A stretch of 64,000 nucleotides of DNA. Source: Picocystis sp. L7. Its lineage: Eukaryota > Chlorophyta > Picocystophyceae > Picocystales > Picocystaceae. The DNA is taken from NCBI GenBank assembly GCA_020975725.1, contig QXJR01000005.1, positions 434,001 to 498,000 on the forward strand, read 5' to 3'. Every line of letters starts with the position of its first letter. Position 1 is the stretch's first letter. Made by a program: the position numbers and the translations under genes. The notes below the pieces were generated by a model. That model had not been told where the DNA came from, did no database searches, and saw only the letters and a list, made by a program, of their open reading frames with translations. Positions 56,990-64,000 of the stretch are shown in pieces.

Positions 56990-57860
56990 CACAGCATATT
57001 GGCGATCCACCCAACAGGGAATGCGTTGCCACACATCCGGTGACGGTTAATCTCTGAGACCCCGGCTGCTGCTGTGTCCCCAGCTTGCATTCCTACAGCT
57101 CTCTCTCTTTCTGCTGCAGTCATTGGTCGGCGGGAGTTATCCTCGGCTATCACCCACGCAGCCTGGTTACGGTCGCTGTGTGAGTTCGCGCTGGCCATTA
57201 AAGAAGGGCACTTAAGTATAGGGTGCCCCATCCCATCTTTGGGAACTGTTGCCCCTGTGTCCAGACAATCCTGCCACAGTAGAGGAATTGCGTTGAACTC
57301 GATAGCCGACCCAGTCCTTGCAAGGAGTGAGGTCCAGCAGTATCGATGCCTAGCCTGCGCGCAATACAGCGAGAGATCATGCAATTCTGGCTCGCCAAAC
57401 CACTGATTCACTGTCCAGAAATCTTTCTCTAAATGAGGGGCAAAGGGTGTACACTCAATCAAGTAATCTGGATTCTTCAGCCGATGTTTAGTGGCATCTA
57501 CTGCTGTGAACAGCTCTCGGACGTCGCGCAGTCCAAGAGGTGGTGTAGTGGCTGAAGTGTTTGCTCTCGAGAAGGGCTGGCATGGGACTCCCGCAATGAT
57601 TAAATCAACCTTTGGTAGGCAACGTCGGCTCGTAAGTGCTTTCACATCATTCCCATATCTGAATATGTCCTTCCGCGTGAATAGTCCAGGATGTTCCAAC
57701 CTAACTTGGTGGAACACTCGTAGGATGGCCGATCGGCAGGCCGCATCCAACTCCACTGCTATATAGTCGATTATCAGCGGCGAGTCAACCGGTACTATGA
57801 GCCCCAAGGCGCGAAGTACGGTGCCCGTTCCCGCGCACAGATCGAGAATACAAATCTTCT
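56990..57860 (-). other. Cytosine-C5 DNA methyltransferase domain in Gypsy-5 pol
   Basis: Open domain with ILDLCAGTGTVLRALG (I), YIAVELDAACRSAI (II), GVPCQPFSRANT (IV), LIECTPFAPHL (VI), YCAQARHRYCW (VIII), LKCPSLMASANSHSDRNQA, RAVGMQAGDTAA (IX) and CGNAFPVGWIANML (X). It is more diverged from Gypsy-1 to -3 than these are from each other, yet all motifs are kept. Confidence 0.9.
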
Positions 57861-59952
57861 TCTGGTCTACTTTTTCTGAAGTATGCCTGGAGAAGTAGTC
57901 GGGTCCACCGTTCATGGTGCCAGGTCGGTACTCGACCGTGAAAGGAGCAAAGTAGCTCAGTTTCTCCGACCATCGCATTTCGCGGGGGCTGAGCTGTTCT
58001 GTGGCTTTGGAGGTGAGATACTGGCTAGCCTTGTTGTCCGTAAGCACTGTAAAAGGCTGACCAAAGAGTAAGTGTCTCCAGTGTTGAAGCGCGTAAATTA
58101 TCGCGCAAGTCTCCTTCTCCGCTGGATGGTAATTAAGTTGAGCGCTGTTGAATTTCTTGGACCAGTACTCAACTGGGCGCCACTCGTCATTCTCATACTG
58201 TTGCATGAGTGCTGCTCCCATACCCGTGTCCGACGCATCAGTCTCTACCCGTATGGGCAAGTCGTTATTAAATAGGCGTAGGACAGGAGCTGATGTCAAC
58301 GCCTGGACCAAATCCTGGAATGCCTTCTCCTGTGGGGGTTTCCAGTACCTCTGAAAGTCATACTTGCACGCAGCCTGATTAAGGTCAGTAAGGGGGGCTG
58401 CCATGTCGGTGTACTGGGGTACGAACCGCATGTAGAACTGACACAGGCCTAGGAAGGCCATGTTTTCTCGTTGCGTTGTGGGACGAGGGAAGTTCTTGAT
58501 CTTCTGGACCAAATGATCGGTACAAGTCATCTCTCCCTCTTTGATGCGGTAACCGACCCACTCGAGCGTGCTTTGAAAGAACGCACACTTTGACCGTTTC
58601 AAGCGGATATCCTCCCTCGAGCAGACTTCGAAGAATTGCTCCAGTTGTTGGAAGTGCTTGTCTTTGGTTTCTGAATGGACCAAAACATCATCCATGTAAA
58701 CCTTTAGGAACATCATATGTCCAAAAATCCTGTTCATCATTCGTTGAAACATTGCGGGCGCGTTCGCCACGCCCATGGGCATTACCTTCCAAACATAACT
58801 CCCAAAAGGAGTTACCACTGCTGTCTTCTGAATATCTTCCTTGCTCATGGGTACCTGGTGGAAGCCGTCCAGGGCATCCATCGACGAAAAATACCTGGCT
58901 CCTTGCAGGTTGTTCAAATAGTCGTCGATACGTGGTAAGGGGTAACGGTCCTTCACCGTCACATTGTTTAAGAAGCGGTAGTCAAAAACTACCCTCCAGC
59001 CTCCATCCTTTTTCGGTACCAAGATAACTGGGGCACCCCAACTAGACCCAGCACATAGGTCCATCTTGCCTTCATCGACGTACTGAGCAATCAATTCCCG
59101 TAAGGCAGTCTGCTGAGTTGGGGACAAGCGATAATAGTTTCTGTATTGAGGATGCGCCTCCGGCGTTAGTTGAATTGAGAAGGACTCCCCAGGAACTCGC
59201 TCAGGTGGCGGCCCCTTCCTTGGTTCAAAGACGTGAGCGTAACGATGCTCCAATAGGTGATCCAGCCGCTGTTGCTCCGATGGGTCAAGTCCCCAAGCAT
59301 CGGTAACCTTTGACCTCATCTTCGTCAGGTCCAGTTCCTCTTCGGTCAGTTCGTAGGCTGTGTCCAGTGGTTGTATCATGAGGAATAGGCATCCTGGTTG
59401 TTGTACGGCTTGACGCACCTCTGATCGCGGTACGATTAGGTCAAGTTTACGCTGGGAGATAAAGTTTCGATCTCCGTGGACTGAATGAACACGATCCTCT
59501 GCATCGCGCAATTTCATCCGATGATTCGGCCAGTCTAAGCTGACTAGGTGGGCAGCACAAAAGCTTGCTCCTAGGATACAATCAAAGGTACCCAAGGGTG
59601 CAACTCCAAAGTGTAAGGTTGTCTTGAAGCCATCCATGGTTATCGTGGCTTTAATGACCGGGGCTCGGTGTACGTCCTCGCCAACGGCCACGCTGAAATC
59701 AAAGTAATTTTCGGTCGTCTTCCAGGTGTATCCGTCTGGATCTTCTTTTTGTAGTTTTCTAAATAAGTCATCGCTAATAAAACAGTAGCTAGCCAATGTA
59801 TCTAAGTAGGCCTGGGTCAATATTTTTTTGTTTTGTCCAAAGTATGTAGTAGCAGCCAAGAACTCCTGGCGTGGCACCGTGCGTTTGCTGGGCCTCAAGT
59901 AAACGATGCCCAAGTCATCGCTATTTGGGAGGGTTGTAGTTCCTGCTCCCGG

Positions 59953-60003
59953 CTCCATCCCGGCAGTGTCGAGGACACCGGGATGGAGCGCCTTCAGTTT
60001 TTT
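59953..60003 (-). promoter_or_regulatory. gag-pol -1 frameshift signal of Gypsy-5
   Basis: Heptamer A AAA AAC (60003-59997 minus), TGA, 8-nt spacer, hairpin 59988-59953 with perfect 11-bp arms CTCCATCCCGG and CCGGGATGGAG and an inner TGTC/GACA. Confidence 0.85.
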
Positions 60004-61208
60004 GATGCATTGACTGTGCTCTTTGCTTTACACTCGCGCTGGTCATGACCATAGCGGAAGCACCTCATGCAAAGAGAATTCTGTAGGCATATCGCTTTCT
60101 CCTCAGCTGCAAGCGTCGCTCCTAGAGCCTTGTCTCGGAGGCTGAGTTGGGCAGCCTTGACCGTCTCTTGCATTTCTGGGGTAAGGTCAAAGTAAGATTT
60201 GTGCCGGCGTTTGGATGTAGGATTGTCCAGTCCTAGAGTGTTTGGCATGGCTGAAACTGATGTTACCACCTTCTTGGGGAAGTCGTTGCTCCTTCGCTCG
60301 GCGTGTCCCCAACTTCTGCCCGTCGGGGTTCTCGTTGGACGCTCGATTGTCTTTTCCAAACGCATAATAGTAGCAGCCATCTCCCAAGGTCCCTTTGGGG
60401 GATCTTGTTTGAGGTCGACTACGATGAGGCTGAGATGTTTTTCCAAAGCGCTTGAAAGATCGCGCGGTAGGCCAGCTCGTAAGCGGTTGGCGATGTCAGA
60501 TTTGCCCACATGCTCACAAGTGGGATCCGTGGACATGTTGATGACAAAGCTCAGGGTCGTCAACCGGTTGAGGAACTCAATAATTGTTTCCCCAACTCTC
60601 ATCCTTGCTCTATGAAATTCCCCCCATGCGTCGGGGCCCGGGTCACGACGCTGGAAGGTGTCCTTCAAGGATTGGAAAAGTTGATGCACGTTCTTGATGT
60701 TTTCCTTGTTTTCCATTATGGTATTATCAATTAGGATCCGCGCGGTACCTCCGAGAGTTTGAAGTGCAAGCACAAGCTGCTGAGCTTCATCTTTGGCGTA
60801 GCATTGGGACCAACAACTAACCTCGCGATACCAATGCATCAACGCATATGGATTTCCCACTAGCTCATTTCCAGAAAATTCTTTCGGCCTCCGTAAAGAC
60901 ACTCCTTGGAGTGACCTTGCATCTCCCAAGGATTCATAGAGGCTAGTAAGTTCTTGAAGTCCTCTTTCTTGCTGATTTTCTTATTCTTCACTTCCATCCA
61001 CCGGACTTTGCGTGGGGAGGCCACTCTCTTGGAGTTGACGCAACCTCGCCAATTCCTCTCTTGCCTCTTCCAATTCTTGAGTCACTCTTTGTCTTGATTC
61101 TTCAGACCCTTGATGGGCTAACATGGCTTGTTGAAGTTCTTGCTCCAAGCGGCGAACTCTATCTTGACGAGTCACGGGAGTTTGTCCTCCCCTTCCGTTG
61201 TCCTCCAT
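59994..61208 (-). pseudogene. gag: Gypsy-5 gag, about one break
   Basis: Begins MEDNGRGGQTPVTRQDRV with a coiled coil (RRLEQELQQAMLAHQGSEES). The capsid-like part has SLRRPKEFSGNELVGNPYAL, HWYREVSCWSQCYAKDEAQ and FQRRDPGPDAWGEFHRARM. The zinc knuckle is CMRCFRYGHDQREC. It ends at TGA directly after the A AAA AAC heptamer. Confidence 0.85.
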
Positions 61209-61477
61209 GATCGAGGTCTGCAGGTGAACTTCAAAGACGTGTTGTGACCAGGAGACGCAGATTCAGGACTTGATGTATCGAATAAACTTGTAGATCTCAA
61301 TCTCAGCTTTCGAATGGTATATTGTATGGCTCGGGTTACTTTGTGACGGTTGCACAATGGTGCTTTTACGGCTGCTGGCCCTATTCTTCTTCCTTGAGAA
61401 TCGGTACGTCGTGCGGAAAGGAAACCCGCGTCGGCTCAAAGGCGCGTGAGGAAAAGAGCGCGAAAAGGCTTCGACTC

Positions 61478-61981
61478 TATTGCGCAAGCGTCCGTGGAAT
61501 GAGCAAGGCAAAGGCTCACGTCCGAAGCGCAATCCCACACGGTGTTGCTACGCTCCTTCTCTCTAAGCAAGGTGATTCTGATGTATTACGAAGCAATGAT
61601 GGCATAAGTATTGCCCCTTGAATGGGCACGACAGCCTGGCGCCCCACTCGCATGCACCCTGGTCACGTGAGGGGTCGCCAGGTGAAAACTGCTCCCCAGC
61701 CAGGGACCGCACCGATGGGGAGCTTGTTTCCCTGGGATTACGCCCCACGGGCGCGTGCCGAGGACCCTGATTCCGGGGCAGAATCTCTTCTTCGCCCCGG
61801 AATGATCTTCGACCCTTCCTTGCCCTAACACGATAAGGGGCAGTCCTGTGCCTGTTTTGGGTCACTTTAGGTCCATAAAAAAAAGGGGGGTGGTCTCTAG
61901 TGACCCTACTTGGATACTCCTACTTGGTCTGGTTCGAATCGGGACTCAATGGGTGCCCCGAGATAGTAAAGGCATGCAACA
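61478..61981 (-). repeat. Gypsy-5 5' LTR
   Basis: 504-bp partner of 47090-47593 with about one difference (near 61700). Internal DNA on the minus strand begins GAGTCGAAGCC. Confidence 0.93.
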
Positions 61982-61985
61982 AGAC

Positions 61986-62609
61986 CAGGAGGATACGCGC
62001 ATGATCCTTCGTCCTCATCCGTCCGCAAGACCAAGACCACCACTGTTGGAGCATGTAGGAGAAGCCATCGCTATGCTTGAGGAACTCAAGCAAGAGCAGA
62101 ATGCCAAACGAGCCATCTGTGGTAAATGGCAAGCCTTCATGTCCCATGTGGCCGAGTTGGCGAAGAAAAAGAGGAGGGCTGCCAAGTTGTGCATCCCTCG
62201 GGAAAGGTACGCGCGGATACTCGAGTCTTCTGACCCTTTGCCCACCCAGGACCTCAAGCGAGTGCATAGCCTGGAATACTTGGTGAAGGTGCCAGCTCAG
62301 AACAAAAGGCGCACGCCACCGCGCCTTGTGCCTTGCGTAGAAGATTGGGTGCATGTCCTTGCACAAACAGACGAAGACAGCGACCATGCGAGCAATGCCT
62401 TGGGCTTGTACCGTGCCATGCAAAGGAAAGGTTTCGGCGTCCCTGGGCTGGAAATTTGCCAACTTTGGGTGGACTATTGTGAAGTCTGCAGGGCAAGTGC
62501 TAAAGAGAATGCACACAATGATCCAAAGTACAAACATTTCTTGAGGAGGGAGCTCGTCGATCGATTTCGTTCAGGCCCAACCAATCTACAAATATGCCTT
62601 CCGACGTGA
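61986..62609 (+). CDS. Host gene, 3' part, interrupted by Gypsy-5
   Basis: Open frame of 207 codons and a TGA stop, in frame with 46679-47089 across the Gypsy-5 insertion. It reads QEDTRMILRPHPSARP, then a helical stretch AIAMLEELKQEQNAKRAI and AELAKKKRRAAKLCIPRE, a C/W-rich part (ICQLWVDYCEVCRASAKE) and ends RSGPTNLQICLPT. No known domain. That the frame has stayed clean on both sides suggests the insertion is very recent. Confidence 0.5.
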   Translation, partial: QEDTRMILRPHPSARPRPPLLEHVGEAIAMLEELKQEQNAKRAICGKWQAFMSHVAELAKKKRRAAKLCIPRERYARILESSDPLPTQDLKRVHSLEYLVKVPAQNKRRTPPRLVPCVEDWVHVLAQTDEDSDHASNALGLYRAMQRKGFGVPGLEICQLWVDYCEVCRASAKENAHNDPKYKHFLRRELVDRFRSGPTNLQICLPT

Positions 62610-63402
62610 AACAGGAGTCGCGTATACTCTCGAGACATCTTGTAAAGTAGAACATGTTCCGCAATGTCAGAAGCATTTTGTGCTTGTTTCGACACACTAG
62701 GCGGCTGCTGCAAGGTTCTGTCCAGGGAAATGGCATCCAAGCTCTTGATTGCGGGTATTGCAAGGACGCAACGTGGGAGACACAATGTGCCTACGAAAGA
62801 AAGTCCAACCTTTCCAAGTCAAGCTCTCCGCACTTGGATCGCCGAATGACAACGATGTCCACCCGTGGCTTTGTACCCGAAATGCTACCGTAGAGCAAGG
62901 ACATTCCTCGATGAAAAGTGATCAGTACTAGTATTCAACTTTCGAGGAACATATCCCGACCGTGCCCGACTCTCTCAACACAAAATCATTTTGTTCTTGT
63001 CTGGTTCAGTGTCAACCCTCAGCAAATCAACTGCAACAAGGAAGAAACTTCAAAGAATGTTGTTCATGCTGCATCAAGTGAAACAACCGAGGTGGTACGG
63101 AGTAATTACGATGGTCTTTAGAGAGACGTAGGGACAACTCTGTCCCTGGAAGGAGGACCGTTGCATGGTCGCAAGTGTCCCGTCGTTTGGCCTTCTGTCG
63201 ACCGTGGACGATTGATTAGAGCCTCCTTTGCTGTCGGAGAAAGTACTGGTCCATGCAACACGCACATACTTGTTCCCTACATGCGTCCCACGACGGAAAA
63301 GAGCAACCAAAGACAAGGTGAACTAGATGCACGAGGAGTACGACATGACGACGCTTTGAGACACTCTCAACAAGCATACAGCACAGCGATATCGAGCAAG
63401 GG
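62610..63402. other. DNA downstream of the split host gene
   Basis: Probably the 3' untranslated region and intergenic DNA. Short open frames on both strands have no recognised motif. Confidence 0.4.
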
Positions 63403-63711
63403 ATGCGCCTTGAATTTGTGAATCCCAAGACATCGTCTCATGGAAAAGACAATCAGGTGGAATGTTGTTCGCCGCACATTCGCCACCGTTTCCAAGCGCC
63501 ACTTTTTTGCACTTTTGAAGATGAACGGGAACTTTTGAAACATCCGTACTCTAAGCGCATGCGTGGAGAGGCATCTTGTGTAGACATCCATCGCCGTGTC
63601 TGGTTGGTCCTTTCTCGGCCCATAGAACAGAAGCGACCAACTTCATGTGCACTATGTCCACCCATTGGGCATTTGCACATCGCGCATCTCATTGACAAGC
63701 TCGAGAACTGA
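63403..63711 (+). CDS. Hypothetical small protein
   Basis: A 102-codon open frame, MRLEFVNPKTSSHGKD to IAHLIDKLEN, with CSPHIRHRFQAPLFC and CALCPPIGHLHIAH containing spaced Cys and His. A minus-strand frame overlaps it fully (63453-63797). I see no domain and no good start context, so it may be non-coding. Confidence 0.2.
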   Translation: MRLEFVNPKTSSHGKDNQVECCSPHIRHRFQAPLFCTFEDERELLKHPYSKRMRGEASCVDIHRRVWLVLSRPIEQKRPTSCALCPPIGHLHIAHLIDKLEN

Positions 63712-63803
63712 ATGTTTTGATCTCCTACTTTATTGATGTACGCCTTCGACATCGAGTTCGACAGGCCGATGCAAGCAAGTGCACCTCCCCCTGACATCCT
63801 TTT

Positions 63804-64000
63804 TCACTGCCGGGAGGGAACCTCTGCCAAGTGCAGTAATGCCCATTCATGATTTGTATATGGTCCACAAAGGTATGCAAAACCACCTTCGCTTGGGTTT
63901 AAGAATGCTTGACAAGCTCCCGAGGCTTTCTTGCCGTGCACGACCCAACACCGTTAGGTCACCTTTCGCGCCTCAATGTCTTCGCCACTCATCACCGCAA
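63804..64000 (-). pseudogene. piggyBac-like transposase C-terminus, second copy (cut by window edge)
   Basis: The minus strand reads HGKKASGACQAFLNPSEGG, FAYLCGPYT and AEVPSRQ before a TGA at 63806-63804. This matches CGKKASAACLLCHRPSEG, VAYLCGPYT and AGVPSR in the transposase at 8103-10622. An in-frame TAA lies a few codons upstream near 63956 and one zinc-ligand Cys is replaced, so this copy is decayed. The rest lies right of the window. Confidence 0.7.

Larger units (their letters stand above)
47641..60003 (-). pseudogene. pol: Gypsy-5 pol, split by Gypsy-4
   Basis: The main part (60003 down to 55073) is one open frame of over 1600 codons: protease YLDTLASYCFIS, RT with YMDDVLVH, RNase H TDASDTGMGAAL, methyltransferase 57860-56990, integrase zinc finger and DDE (IVTDNGPAYR), C-terminal extension with GPVRYYVEGNQ and LEENNGCIPEKGI. 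The last about 18 codons (minus strand of 47698-47641, ending NPIAYVYGF) lie beyond Gypsy-4. The GTGG duplication of Gypsy-4 marks the split. Confidence 0.9.
47090..61981 (-). mobile_element. Gypsy-5: Ty3/gypsy element with cytosine methyltransferase, holding Gypsy-4
   Basis: Minus-strand element flanked by the 4-bp duplication AGAC (47086-47089, 61982-61985). The 504-bp LTRs differ at about one position, so it is very young. Gypsy-4 is inserted near the end of pol. Without Gypsy-4 it is about 7.5 kb. Pol is otherwise one long open frame; gag has about one break. Confidence 0.95.

Noticed and set aside
1-64000. tRNA or rRNA genes
   Set aside because: No tRNA-like A and B box pair with a clover-leaf and no rRNA core sequence was recognised by eye; a covariance-model scan would be decisive.

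Overview
This window comes from a eukaryotic nuclear genome, most likely an alga or another protist. The evidence is a dense layer of LTR retrotransposons (Ty3/gypsy and Copia), a Harbinger-type and a piggyBac-type DNA transposon, a Crypton-like tyrosine recombinase, a 93-bp GT-AG intron, and no bacterial operons. I cannot place the organism further from sequence alone. About three quarters of the window is mobile DNA, much of it nested.

Layout, left to right. (1) 1-7588: Gypsy-1, minus strand, cut by the window start. (2) 7811-10677: a piggyBac-like element flanked by a 20-bp palindrome. (3) 11334-27519: an old Copia element whose RNase H region was split first by Gypsy-2 (15455-23065, minus) and also by a Harbinger element (23115-26752) that carries a Myb-like gene, a minisatellite and a DDE transposase. 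(4) 27525-35276: Gypsy-3, plus strand, inserted exactly at the right edge of the Copia element. (5) 35812-38940: a decayed Crypton-like tyrosine recombinase gene split by a solo LTR, then an Ndc10-like remnant at 39059-39571. (6) 42460-43524: a host family-8 glycosyltransferase gene, followed by poorly readable host DNA. (7) 46679-62609: a host open reading frame interrupted by Gypsy-5 (47090-61981, minus), which itself holds Gypsy-4 (47699-55068, plus). (8) 63804-64000: the C-terminus of a second piggyBac-like transposase.

The most interesting system is the Ty3/gypsy family. All five copies carry a cytosine-C5 DNA methyltransferase domain fused in frame between RNase H and integrase, with motifs I, IV (PCQPFS), VI, VIII and X readable. 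All five also carry the same gag-pol junction: the heptamer A AAA AAC, a TGA stop, an exact 8-nt spacer and a GC-rich hairpin whose arms covary between copies. A purine-rich motif just after that hairpin resembles the polypurine tract next to the 3' LTR. The protease active site reads DTL(A/S)S instead of DTG(A/S). The pol C-terminus has a long extension that may be a chromatin reader. Retrotransposon-borne cytosine methyltransferases have been published from dinoflagellates and a charophyte alga, so the fusion has precedent; the combination of features here may not have been described. Gypsy-4 looks whole and has nearly identical LTRs, so the family was active recently.
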